From Pseudomonadota bacterium (GTDB lineage: Bacteria; Desulfobacterota; Syntrophorhabdia; Syntrophorhabdales; Syntrophorhabdaceae): a stretch of 55,167 bases of DNA. The notes under the pieces are model-generated. The model searched no databases. It was not told where the DNA came from and saw nothing but the letters and a program-made list of their open reading frames with translations. Every line of letters begins with the position of its first letter. Position 1 is the stretch's first letter. The stretch covers positions 1 to 55,167 of the forward strand of contig JAPLKB010000037.1 in NCBI GenBank assembly GCA_026388275.1, written 5' to 3'. Positions 1 through 7,725 of the stretch are shown here, in pieces. The position numbers and the translations under genes were made by a program.

Positions 1-90
1 GGGTGAGTTTCTTCATTTTTATTTCTATTTTCTACCTCTCCCTAATTTTGTCTTTTAGAGGCATATGTATGTTCATTCTGTGAATCAGTT
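1..90. repeat. Partial, degraded copy of the MITE-like repeat
   Basis: The first ~90 bases resemble the right third of the elements at 20760-21135 and 38382-38800: a TTTCTTCATTT stretch, then a CTCCCTAATTTTGTCTTTTA-like stretch, then TATGTTCATT. The terminal inverted repeat is not present and the rest would lie outside the window. This is an alignment by eye to two copies, so it is weak. Confidence 0.3.
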
Positions 91-422
91 TTCCATTCAC
101 TATTCACTATTCACTGCTTTTTATGATTTAACTTAAGATGTCCCGACCAAAGATGTGTTTACAAAGATGTGCTTTAATTTATAAACATGTATTCTAATAG
201 ATACACTAATTCAAATAATATTTTCAAGAATATTTTTACAAAAAAATTTAAAATATTCACAAACTTTTATCCGGCCTTTCTACGTGAACTCTGTGATCTC
301 TGTGAGAGACAAATGTTTTTTAGTTTTTCCTCTCGCCCACTTTCTTATGATTGTTTGTGATCTTCCACAAGACAGTGGACACACTGAAAGGCCTAGGTAT
401 TACAATAAACCAGGAGGTGTGT
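91..422. other. AT-rich intergenic region
   Basis: No convincing gene. It contains a short tandem ATTCACT triplet repeat near 92-114 and a direct AAAGATGTG repeat near 148-170. Nothing else can be assigned. Confidence 0.5.
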
Positions 423-545
423 ATGGCAGAGGGAAAAAGAAAGTTCGACAAATTTAAAGTTGAGACTGTTCGTCTAAAAGTAGAAGGGGAGAAAATCAGA
501 CGAATAAAAAAGGCAGGGCCATTTAGACCCTGCCTCGATAGCTGA
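423..545 (+). CDS. Possible 40-residue basic peptide
   Basis: An ATG at 423 follows a perfect AGGAGG Shine-Dalgarno with 5-base spacing and opens a 40-codon frame rich in Lys and Arg (starting MAEGKRKFDKFKVE). No family is recognised. Its last third reads through the hairpin that serves as the terminator of the opposite-strand lectin gene, so that part of its sequence is constrained for another reason. It may be a chance ORF; only the ribosome-binding site argues for translation. Confidence 0.28.
   Translation: MAEGKRKFDKFKVETVRLKVEGEKIRRIKKAGPFRPCLDS
503..535 (-). terminator. Rho-independent terminator of the lectin gene
   Basis: Reading the minus strand, GGCAGGG, a 9-base loop and CCCTGCC form a 7-bp GC-rich hairpin directly followed by a run of six T. 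It lies ~20 bases past the stop codon of the gene ending at 556. Confidence 0.85.
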
Positions 546-555
546 TCGTTTATGA

Positions 556-1140
556 TTACTTTGTGAATCTTCTCCTTATTGCTGCAAGACCGGCAAGACC
601 AGGGGCAAAAAGAAGAAATGCAGAAGGAAGGGGAACGGCAGTGCTTTCGTATTCCACCACATAACCAGCAGTAGCCACTGTGCCGGTTAAGTCGTTCCAC
701 GCTTTCCCATCCGAATGGATTCCATGATCAAAGATGATACGGTCTTCAGTCGCCCCCGAATCATTCGGTTCTCCTAATTCCCAGTTGCTATAGCTGAATG
801 CTTCACCTGTTACCCAGGACCATCCTCCGTCAGGCTCAGTCGAACCAGGGGGTTGAAACCCGCCGGTCCAGTGGGAATGAAGCAGATTCGAATTCCCATC
901 GCCGAGATTCGCATCGTTGGTAAGGAATAGATTTTCTTCAGCTGATGTAATGGTTACGAGATGCCCCTGCAATCCAAGGTAAGACTTGCCATTCGCATCA
1001 GTATTAGCATCAGCCCACGTAAAGCTTCCATCGACTCTCTCGTAATAATGTCCATTGTCTAACCATTGCACTTGGGCAGCCACTGCTACACCCACGGGGA
1101 GCAGCAACGCTAAAAGCAACAAAACAATAAATTTTTTCAT
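556..1140 (-). CDS. VPLPA-CTERM sorted C-type lectin domain protein
   Basis: A 194-residue exported protein. Residues 1-22 are a signal peptide. Residues ~30-165 fit a C-type lectin fold: an HLVTITSAEEN helix (60-70), GWSWVTGE (106-113), the calcium/sugar-binding EPND motif (124-127) and WND (148-150). The tail is a sorting signal: VPLPS at 169-173, a hydrophobic helix to ~187 and an RRRF basic end, the VPLPA-CTERM type recognised by exosortase-like enzymes. The protein is thus probably exported, processed at the inner membrane and delivered to the surface or extracellular matrix. EPN usually goes with mannose-type ligands, but the ligand here is unknown. AAGGAG precedes the ATG. A cyclic-dinucleotide riboswitch (1190-1266) lies in its leader and a terminator follows it. 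No exosortase gene is in the window. Confidence 0.9.
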   Translation of the reverse strand: MKKFIVLLLLALLLPVGVAVAAQVQWLDNGHYYERVDGSFTWADANTDANGKSYLGLQGHLVTITSAEENLFLTNDANLGDGNSNLLHSHWTGGFQPPGSTEPDGGWSWVTGEAFSYSNWELGEPNDSGATEDRIIFDHGIHSDGKAWNDLTGTVATAGYVVEYESTAVPLPSAFLLFAPGLAGLAAIRRRFTK

Positions 1141-1189
1141 ACCATCTCCTTATGAATGAGTTTCTTTCAATATTCTCGCTGGTATCACC

Positions 1190-1266
1190 TGGCGGCTCGG
1201 CTGTCTTTGTGATTCAAGCCCCGTGGCTTTCCGCCCCACCATCGCGGATGAGTTTACTTTATCATA
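1190..1266 (-). promoter_or_regulatory. GEMM-I (cyclic di-GMP-I family) riboswitch, possibly the cGAMP-sensing variant
   Basis: On the minus strand the leader of the lectin gene contains the family landmarks in order: GATAAAGTAAAC, a hairpin with a GCGA (GNRA) tetraloop, GGGGCGGAAAGCC, ACGGGGCTT, then AAGACAGCCGAGCCGCC about 50 bases before the start codon. The P2 stem has six pairs with one mismatch at the loop. Lined up by eye with the Vc2 aptamer AGGGCAAAC segment, this RNA reads AAAGTAAAC, so the base equivalent to G20, which selects the ligand, is A. In the family A20 goes with 3',3'-cGAMP (GEMM-Ib). No intrinsic terminator is seen between aptamer and gene, so control of translation or mRNA stability is possible. 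The remaining sequence to 1545 shows no gene. Confidence 0.82.
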
Positions 1267-1587
1267 ATTATATAACAAAATATAACAACTGTATTTATTT
1301 GTCTGTAGGATATGTAATACAATTTAAGTAGGTTAATTACTACAATTACTGTAATATAATAGCAACAAGGATACGTTACGTTCTTTAGATTTTTACATCT
1401 GACGATTCTCGAAGTTCATGAATATGCTTGCTTTCAAATGTAATTCTTGGCTGTCTTGTTCATACAGGCCATTCAGCTGTAGGCGCAAGAAATAAAGCTG
1501 CCCTATTGACAAAAAAACAAGCACGAACCTGAATAACCCAACTTATTGCCTTGCAAAACGTTCATTAATAAGCGATACTACATCAAC

Positions 1588-2112
1588 ATGGCGAAACCAT
1601 ATACAAAAAATAGATACGAAGGTAAATCCGGAGCATTTAATCCATCGAAAAGACCGCCAAGAGGTCTGTCTGAGAAGTCAGATCGAAGCAGCGACGGTTT
1701 CCGGGGTCGTAAAGAAAAGTCATCCGAGCATTTTATTCCAGCAGGAAGGACAGCAAGAGACCTGCCCGAGAAGGCATATCGAAGCAGCGGCGATTTTCAG
1801 GGACGCAGGGAAGAAAAACCTTTTCGCCCCTTTGATCGGCCAAAACGGGAGCCGGGATTTGCACCCGACGATAAGAGACCAGCGGCCCCGGAACAGCAAA
1901 AAGCAGTCTCAGCAGCTGCCTTGAAAAGAGGGTTCCAGAGGGCAAAAGATGAGATAACATCCATGTGTGACGAAATATCTGCTCTTATGAGCAGCCGATA
2001 TAGTATTGGTAAGGTTGAATTAACAGTAAGTTTCAACTCAGCAGGAGAATTTATTGGTTTTGGCGCCGGCGGCGCAGCATCAATAAAAATTACGATTATC
2101 CCTTCAAAATAA
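1588..2112 (+). CDS. Unknown protein with basic repeats and a small C-terminal domain
   Basis: Not recognised with certainty. The chosen ATG at 1588 gives 174 residues; a TTG at 1546 would add 14, and neither has a good ribosome-binding site. Residues ~1-100 are low-complexity, rich in Arg, Lys, Ser and Pro, with two diverged ~30-residue repeats built around RGLSEKSDRSS and RDLPEKAYRSS. The last ~60 residues look folded: a helix, then KVELTVSFNSAGEFIGFGAG and a short strand. That pattern of FG/GAGG followed by a KITI strand recalls the trypsin-co-occurring domain (Trypco1, CU044_2847 family), but the match is by eye only. The N-terminal half may bind nucleic acid because of its charge; this is inference. 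Confidence 0.6.
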   Translation: MAKPYTKNRYEGKSGAFNPSKRPPRGLSEKSDRSSDGFRGRKEKSSEHFIPAGRTARDLPEKAYRSSGDFQGRREEKPFRPFDRPKREPGFAPDDKRPAAPEQQKAVSAAALKRGFQRAKDEITSMCDEISALMSSRYSIGKVELTVSFNSAGEFIGFGAGGAASIKITIIPSK

Positions 2113-2148
2113 ACAGCTTAGGTTTGAACTTTCGTAAAAAGGCCTCAA

Positions 2149-3126
2149 TTATATGTTCTTTGTATCTAATTCCTTCATATCTTTAATTCTCAGGTGCTCT
2201 TTCAACAGAAATATAAATCCCAATATATTATAAGGAATATACCAGGATGCATGGAAGAGGATTGAAACTGCAAACCCTTCATGCTTCGGGATATTAAATA
2301 TGGAGAGGATGTATACGAGCAGAAACTGGTAGACGCCGACATAACCCGGAGAAGAGGGTATGGTAAGCCCCATGTTGAGCAATGCGCAAATAAATGGTAC
2401 ATATATGAACTTTACGGAAACATTGAGCGTTAATATGGCAAAGTATAAGGCAGTGCTCATGCCAAACCACTGTAAAAAGGATATTGCCACGTAAAAGATC
2501 ATGTTCAGGGGTGAATTAATCCGCCTGATGTTTTCGCTGACTTCAATAAGCCTGTGGGCAAATTTCAATAGAATGGGTTTTTTTATCTTGTCGAGCATTT
2601 TTATAACAGTGCCGGTAAATTTCTCCCTGCTCATTATAATAAATGTCACTGTGCATGCTATCAGCAGTATAACGAGTATGAACAGGCTTTGAGAAACCTT
2701 CGGAGGCAGGCTCTGCTTCGGGAAAAATATCAATACGATCAGCAAAAGGCCTGCAAGATCGAAAAATCTGTCTATCAGTACGGTAGACAGGCCAAAAGTA
2801 AAGGAAACGCCGGTTTTTTTAGATAAAACGTAGCCTCTTACTATTTCACCGATTCTTGCCGGCAGGACATTGTTTACAAAGAGTCCGATAATAAGAGCGA
2901 CAAAGGTATCCCTGAACCTTACATTATTGCCGGATATTTTTGACCACTTGAATGCGCTGAGTGATGCTGAAAAAAAAATAATTAAAGTCGGGATAAATAT
3001 TAACTTCAGGTCAGCCTTTTTTAAAGTCTCAATTATTTCATGAAATTGAATATCTTTTAAAGAAAGATAAAGCAAAAGGATGCTTATAATGAAACCTGCT
3101 ATGGTTAAAATCTTATTTTTTTTCAT
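2149..3126 (-). CDS. Flippase-like membrane protein (UPF0104 / LPG synthase TM region family)
   Basis: A 325-residue integral membrane protein with about eight hydrophobic helices, an N-terminal anchor (residues 8-24) and the family's conserved core: NNVLPARIGEIVRGYVL (~84-100) and, later, PSSPGYVGVYQFLL (~256-269). Members of this lysylphosphatidylglycerol-synthase transmembrane/AglD family move or handle lipid-linked substrates in the inner membrane; the substrate here cannot be told. Its ATG overlaps the stop of the EamA transporter upstream by four bases (ATGA), so the two are translationally coupled in one operon. The C-terminal catalytic domain of MprF is absent, as in most stand-alone members. 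Confidence 0.82.
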   Translation of the reverse strand: MKKNKILTIAGFIISILLLYLSLKDIQFHEIIETLKKADLKLIFIPTLIIFFSASLSAFKWSKISGNNVRFRDTFVALIIGLFVNNVLPARIGEIVRGYVLSKKTGVSFTFGLSTVLIDRFFDLAGLLLIVLIFFPKQSLPPKVSQSLFILVILLIACTVTFIIMSREKFTGTVIKMLDKIKKPILLKFAHRLIEVSENIRRINSPLNMIFYVAISFLQWFGMSTALYFAILTLNVSVKFIYVPFICALLNMGLTIPSSPGYVGVYQFLLVYILSIFNIPKHEGFAVSILFHASWYIPYNILGFIFLLKEHLRIKDMKELDTKNI

Positions 3127-4007
3127 TTTTTTGTGTAATTATTGCAGAAAATACCGATGCTGACGCATACAAGCCCCAGGATCAAGCCTGTTGTTAATTT
3201 TTCTTTCAAAATAATCGCACCGAAAAGAACGCCGAAAACAGGTGCGAGAAATGTAAAAACGGAAAGTTTGGCCACAGGATATGTGTGAATCAGCATAAAC
3301 CAGACAAGATAAGATGCGAAGGCGACTATGACGGACTGATATGCAACGGATGCCAATACATAAACATTCACATTAAAAATCCATTTGTCCTCAATAAAGT
3401 ATGCGCATGCAAACATTATCGGGATTGAAAATATAAACTGGTAGAGAAACGTATTTATAGGATGAACTTTTCCGGCAAGATATTTCTTTATATACAGGGT
3501 TGTTGCACCCCAGAATATGGCTGCTAAAATCTCAAGAGTGTCGCCCAGCAGCATTAATTTATTTGAAGTATGCGGTTTATCCTTGAAAACGAGATAAACA
3601 CCGATAAAGGCAAGAATCAGACCGACAATCTTTAATAAATTGAGTCTTTCTTTTAAGAAAAAGTGTGCTCCAAGGGCAACAATAAATGGAGAAAGGTATA
3701 CAAACACGGCTGCCCTTGCTGCGTCGGTGTAGAGCATCCCGAGATAAAGACAAACAAATTCAAAACCGAAAAGCAGGCCTGTAATAAAACCGTGAAACAG
3801 GAGTATGTCTCTATGAAAAAGCGGTTGCCTGACAACAATACAATAGATGATCCCCAAAAATGACGCAATTAATGAACGCAGAAAGGTTGTAAAAATGGGC
3901 GAGAGCCCTGTATTTGAAAATTTAATTGCCGCATAGTTTATCCCCCATAGTATGGCGAGGATAACAATTGCAACAAAACCTTTCGAGTCTATTTGGTCTT
4001 TTGTCAT
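3123..4007 (-). CDS. EamA-type (DMT superfamily) transporter
   Basis: A 294-residue protein with ten predicted helices arranged as two EamA repeats (residues ~10-140 and ~153-290). The repeat signatures are visible: LSPIFTTFLRSLIASFLG early, ARAAVFVYLSPFIVALGAHFFLKERL closing the first half, and KLSVFTFLAPVFGVLFGAIILKEKL closing the second. Drug/metabolite transporters of this kind export amino acids or other small metabolites at the inner membrane; the substrate is unknown. It is the first gene of a two-gene operon with the flippase-like protein. It is divergent from fprA, with 136 bases between the start codons. Confidence 0.88.
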   Translation of the reverse strand: MTKDQIDSKGFVAIVILAILWGINYAAIKFSNTGLSPIFTTFLRSLIASFLGIIYCIVVRQPLFHRDILLFHGFITGLLFGFEFVCLYLGMLYTDAARAAVFVYLSPFIVALGAHFFLKERLNLLKIVGLILAFIGVYLVFKDKPHTSNKLMLLGDTLEILAAIFWGATTLYIKKYLAGKVHPINTFLYQFIFSIPIMFACAYFIEDKWIFNVNVYVLASVAYQSVIVAFASYLVWFMLIHTYPVAKLSVFTFLAPVFGVLFGAIILKEKLTTGLILGLVCVSIGIFCNNYTKK

Positions 4008-4078
4008 GTGTATAATTGAATTCTTTATCCGTTGAAGTTTTAAAAAATATAATGAGGCATGTCAAGGCTTATTTTATC

Positions 4079-4107
4079 TTGATATTCTTTGCGTATTCTT
4101 TTAATTT
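4079..4107 (+). promoter_or_regulatory. Weak candidate promoter for fprA
   Basis: TTGATA at 4079-4084 and TAATTT at 4102-4107 are separated by 17 bases, upstream of the fprA ribosome-binding site AAAGGAGG. The -10 match is poor and the region is AT-rich, so this is tentative. Confidence 0.3.
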
Positions 4108-4143
4108 AATACAGATAACTTATAGTCTGTTAAAGGAGGTTTT

Positions 4144-5364
4144 ATGAAAACCGTTGAGATTAAGCCAGATATTTATTGGGTAGGGGCAATTGACTGGGGT
4201 ATAAGGGATTTCCATGGATATATAACGCAAAACGGCACAACGTATAACAATTACCTTATCAAAGATGAACAGACAACACTTATTGATACGGTAAAACATG
4301 ATTATTGTTCCGTAACTATTGAAAATATAAGTAAAATAGTTGATCTGTCCCAGGTTGTTAATATAGTGGTAAACCATATAGAACCTGATCATGCAAGCAG
4401 TCTTGATATGATAATGAAGCTTATACCTGATGCAACGGTTTACATAACGGAGCGTGGAAAAAAAGGTATTGAGAGGTATTTTGATACGTCGAAGTGGAGA
4501 TTTAAAATTGTAAAAAGCGGTGATGTTCTTAATACAGGAAAATACACTCTGTTATTTCTGGAAACGCCCATGCTTCACTGGCCTGATTCCATGGTTACCT
4601 ATGTTAAAGAGGCAAAGCTCCTTATATCGCAGGATGCCTTCGGGCAGCATATAGCAACTGCGTCCAGATTTGATGATGAATTTGTTGAGTGCAATTCCCA
4701 ATTTGAACTTGATGATGCAATAGCCGATTATTATTCCAATATCCTCATGCCCTTCGGGCAGTTAATAAAGACAAAAATAGGCGATATACTGAAACTCAAT
4801 CTTGATATTGATATGATTGCGCCTGACCATGGCATAATATGGAGGAAAGACCCTGGAAAGATTATTCAGAAATATCTTGACATGGCCGACGGTAAAGCAG
4901 ATTTAAGGGTGGCTGTTATATATGATACCATGTGGCACAGCACAGAGCATATGATGGCCCCGATAGTTGACGGCATTAAAGATGAAGGAGTTGACTGCAA
5001 GGTAATAAAGCTGAGAGAATCCCCGATGAGTGTAGCAGTAAAAGAACTCTGGAAAGCCAGAGGATGCTTAATAGGCGTTCCCACGATTAATAATGTTATG
5101 TTTCCTTCAGTGGCAGGGCTTTTGTATCATCTTGGCGGATTAAAACCGAGAAACAGGATTATGGCCGCATTCGGGAGTTATGGATGGGGCGGCGGAGCAG
5201 TAAAAGAAGCCTATGAGATGTTCAAGCGGATTGGCGTTGAGGTGATGGAGCCCGGAATTCAGATACAATACAGACCATCTTCAGAGGATGAAAAGAAGTG
5301 TTACGAATTTGGAAAGGAATTTGCCGGAAAGGTAAAGGAATACCACAAGAAGTTTGAAGAGTAA
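4144..5364 (+). CDS. fprA: FprA-family A-type flavoprotein (flavodiiron protein)
   Basis: A 406-residue cytosolic enzyme that reduces O2 to water (or NO to N2O) to protect anaerobic metabolism. The metallo-beta-lactamase-like half (1-250) carries the diiron ligands: H78-x-E80-x-D82-H83, H145, D164 and H229. The flavodoxin-like half (~254-400) holds FMN, with the PTINNVMFPSVAGLLYHL and AFGSYGWGGGA loops. Length is normal for the class A two-domain form. A strong AAAGGAGG site sits before the ATG. It is followed 74 bases later by rubrerythrin, a pairing common in anaerobes, so the two probably act together in oxygen/peroxide detoxification, with electrons from a rubredoxin or reductase not found in this window. 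Confidence 0.95.
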   Translation: MKTVEIKPDIYWVGAIDWGIRDFHGYITQNGTTYNNYLIKDEQTTLIDTVKHDYCSVTIENISKIVDLSQVVNIVVNHIEPDHASSLDMIMKLIPDATVYITERGKKGIERYFDTSKWRFKIVKSGDVLNTGKYTLLFLETPMLHWPDSMVTYVKEAKLLISQDAFGQHIATASRFDDEFVECNSQFELDDAIADYYSNILMPFGQLIKTKIGDILKLNLDIDMIAPDHGIIWRKDPGKIIQKYLDMADGKADLRVAVIYDTMWHSTEHMMAPIVDGIKDEGVDCKVIKLRESPMSVAVKELWKARGCLIGVPTINNVMFPSVAGLLYHLGGLKPRNRIMAAFGSYGWGGGAVKEAYEMFKRIGVEVMEPGIQIQYRPSSEDEKKCYEFGKEFAGKVKEYHKKFEE

Positions 5365-5438
5365 GATAATTATATGTATTACGGAAATAACAGTAAGCTG
5401 CTTGCAGTGTACAAATAAAATATATTGGAGGTATAAAC

Positions 5439-5933
5439 ATGTCTAAGACAGAAAATAATTTAAAAGATGCTTTTGCAGGAGAATCTCAGGCGAACAGGAA
5501 ATACCTTGCTTTTGCAAAAAAGGCCGAAGAAGAAGGCTATAAACAGGCTGCGAGATTATTTAGAGCAGCAGCAGAAGCCGAAACAGTACATGCGCATAAT
5601 CATTTGAGAGAGCTTAAAGGCATTAAAAGCACAAAAGAGAATCTTGCAGAGGCCATCAGCGGTGAAACACATGAGTTTACGGAAATGTACCCGGTCATGA
5701 TTGAAGAAGCCAAATCAGAAGGCAACAATGGAGCTGTGAGAAGTTTTCATATCGCCAACGAGGTTGAAAAGATCCATGCTGCACTATATAAAAAAGCCCT
5801 TGAAACACTGGGCAGCAATGTAGAGACGGAATATTACATATGCAAGGTGTGCGGTTGTACGGTTGAGGGCGAGGCGCCTGATGTATGCCCGGTTTGCGGC
5901 GCCAAAAAGGTAGCTTTTTATAAGGTAGATTAA
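5439..5933 (+). CDS. rbr: Rubrerythrin
   Basis: A 164-residue cytosolic peroxidase that reduces H2O2 to water. An N-terminal four-helix diiron domain carries the ligand motifs GES (E15), EAETVHAHNH (E48, H51), GETHE (from 75) and EVEKIH (108-113). A C-terminal rubredoxin-like domain has CxxC pairs at 135/138 and 150/153 holding one FeS4 centre. Length is on the short side but both domains are complete. GGAGG precedes the ATG. Placed just after fprA and before an Fe-S flavoprotein, it forms part of an oxidative-stress block, though the 74-base gap leaves it open whether it is co-transcribed. Confidence 0.95.
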   Translation: MSKTENNLKDAFAGESQANRKYLAFAKKAEEEGYKQAARLFRAAAEAETVHAHNHLRELKGIKSTKENLAEAISGETHEFTEMYPVMIEEAKSEGNNGAVRSFHIANEVEKIHAALYKKALETLGSNVETEYYICKVCGCTVEGEAPDVCPVCGAKKVAFYKVD

Positions 5934-6015
5934 TTTTTAAATACCTGTATGCGTGAAAATTGATAAAGCGCTATATATAAAACGTTTCATTTATTGTGCT
6001 GAAAAATAGTGAGGA

Positions 6016-6600
6016 ATGTTGAGAATAGTGGCCTTTCACGGAAGTCCAAGGGTTGACGGCAACTCCGATATTTTACTTCAGGAGGCTTTGAAGCCGATAT
6101 ACAAAGAAGGCCATGAAGTGAAGCTTTTCAAACTCAATCTCATGAATATAAAGCCTTGTCAGAACTGCGGCGGCTGTGATGAGACAGGTCTTTGTGTGAT
6201 ACATGATGAGATGAGTGAAATTTATGATGCAGTCAGGGCAGCAGACAGGGTTATACTTTCATCCCCGATTTTCTTCTTTGCTCTTTCTGCACAGACAAAA
6301 ATAATGATTGACAGATTTCAGTGTTTCTGGTGCGAAAAATATCTTCTCGGCAAACCGATTCCGGAAGGCGAGCATGGAAGAAAGGGTCTTCTGCTGCTTG
6401 TCGGAGGGATGACAAAGGACATAGGCGTTCAATGCGGGGAGGCGGCTGCCAAAGCATTCTTCAGGACAATCAGCGTTCCGAAGCATGAAACGCTGAGCTA
6501 TTTGGGCATTGATTATAAGGGTGCGATCCTGCATCACCCCACAGCATTGAACGATGTCAGTCGTGCTGGGGAAAGGCTAATAAAACAGGAAGAGGAGTAA
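6016..6600 (+). CDS. Flavodoxin-fold NAD(P)H-dependent reductase with a cysteine cluster (iron-sulfur flavoprotein type)
   Basis: A 194-residue protein of the FMN reductase/Isf family. The FMN phosphate loop is HGSPRVDGNSD (8-18). C48, C51, C54 and C60 form a CxxCxxCx5C cluster typical of the 4Fe-4S site of archaeal-type iron-sulfur flavoproteins, and the SSPIFFFALSAQTK segment is the flavin-binding loop. Such proteins pass electrons between ferredoxin-like donors and O2/H2O2 or other acceptors. The start is ambiguous: the GAGG site lies only one base before the ATG at 6016 and fits better with the TTG at 6019. IlvE begins 7 bases after its stop, so the two are probably co-transcribed. Confidence 0.85.
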   Translation: MLRIVAFHGSPRVDGNSDILLQEALKPIYKEGHEVKLFKLNLMNIKPCQNCGGCDETGLCVIHDEMSEIYDAVRAADRVILSSPIFFFALSAQTKIMIDRFQCFWCEKYLLGKPIPEGEHGRKGLLLLVGGMTKDIGVQCGEAAAKAFFRTISVPKHETLSYLGIDYKGAILHHPTALNDVSRAGERLIKQEEE

Positions 6601-6607
6601 TGATAAA

Positions 6608-7678
6608 ATGAGAATTACAAAAACTTTAAAGAGCAGAAAACATGAGGTCAATTTTGATAACTTAGGATTCGGCAAACATTTTTCCGACCACATGTTCAGT
6701 TGTGATTACAAAAACGGCAAATGGGATATTCCGCAAATAGTTCCTTACGGCAGCATCAGCATTTCGCCGTCAATATGTTCCCTCCATTACGGACAGATTG
6801 TTTTTGAAGGTCTAAAGGCATTCTATGCAGGTGATAGGATCAATATATTCCGTCCTGAAAAATACCATGAACGATTCAACAGATCTTGCCTCAGGCTTTG
6901 TATACCACCCGTTGAATACGATTTGTTTATACGGGCCATAGAAGGACTTATTATACTGGACGGGCACTGGGTTCCTCAAAGCAAGGAGACTGCTTTGTAT
7001 ATCAGACCCTTCATTTTTGCCACTGATGATTTTCTTGGAGTAAAAGTCTCGGAAACGTACAGCTTTTTAATCATCACATCGCCGGTTGGTGCATATTACA
7101 AGGAAGGGATTAATCCGGTAAAGCTTATTACTTCCGGTGAATATACCAGAGCTGCACAGGGCGGCCTCGGGGAAGCAAAGACTCCTGCCAATTATGCTGC
7201 CAGCTTGCTGCCTGCGCAGATAGCTCAGGATAAAGGGTTCACGCAGGTGTTATGGCTTGATGGTGTTGAGAACAGGTTTATTGAAGAAGTGGGCACCATG
7301 AATATCTTTTTTCTGATCGACAACAAACTGGTAACACCTTCTCTTGAAGGAACAATTCTGTCCGGGGTTACAAGAGACTCGGTGATAACTCTTGCAAAAG
7401 AATGGGGTATTACAGTTGAAGAACGTCGTGTATCGATAGATGAATTGATTTCTTCATCAAAAGACGGTTCGTTGCAGGAGGTGTTCGGCACTGGTACTGC
7501 AGCCGTAATTTCACCGGTAGGCGAGGTTAAACATGGAGAAGAAACTATTATTGTTAATAACAGGAAGATAGGTGAGCTGTCACAAAAACTTTACGATGAG
7601 ATAACAGGAATACAGTATGGAGAAAAAGAGGATAAATTTAACTGGTGTCTTTCATTCTCTGCCCCTCCAAATTTATAG
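6608..7678 (+). CDS. ilvE: Branched-chain amino acid aminotransferase
   Basis: A 356-residue class IV PLP aminotransferase, the full length of the long (type II) IlvE form, catalysing the last step of Leu, Ile and Val synthesis with glutamate. The Schiff-base lysine is K191 in GEAKTPANYAASL. Other family landmarks are YGQIVFEGLKAF (61-72), RPEKYHERFNRSCLRL, FIEEVGTMNIFF (the conserved Glu that binds PLP N1) and GTILSGVTRDSV followed by FGTGTAAVISPV. It follows the flavoprotein with a 7-base gap and is 47 bases before the FeoAB gene, so a loose operon is possible though no functional link is obvious. Confidence 0.93.
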   Translation: MRITKTLKSRKHEVNFDNLGFGKHFSDHMFSCDYKNGKWDIPQIVPYGSISISPSICSLHYGQIVFEGLKAFYAGDRINIFRPEKYHERFNRSCLRLCIPPVEYDLFIRAIEGLIILDGHWVPQSKETALYIRPFIFATDDFLGVKVSETYSFLIITSPVGAYYKEGINPVKLITSGEYTRAAQGGLGEAKTPANYAASLLPAQIAQDKGFTQVLWLDGVENRFIEEVGTMNIFFLIDNKLVTPSLEGTILSGVTRDSVITLAKEWGITVEERRVSIDELISSSKDGSLQEVFGTGTAAVISPVGEVKHGEETIIVNNRKIGELSQKLYDEITGIQYGEKEDKFNWCLSFSAPPNL

Positions 7679-7725
7679 ACAGATTTACAGATTGTATGTG
7701 CAAACGAAAGGCCGGTAAATGAATA

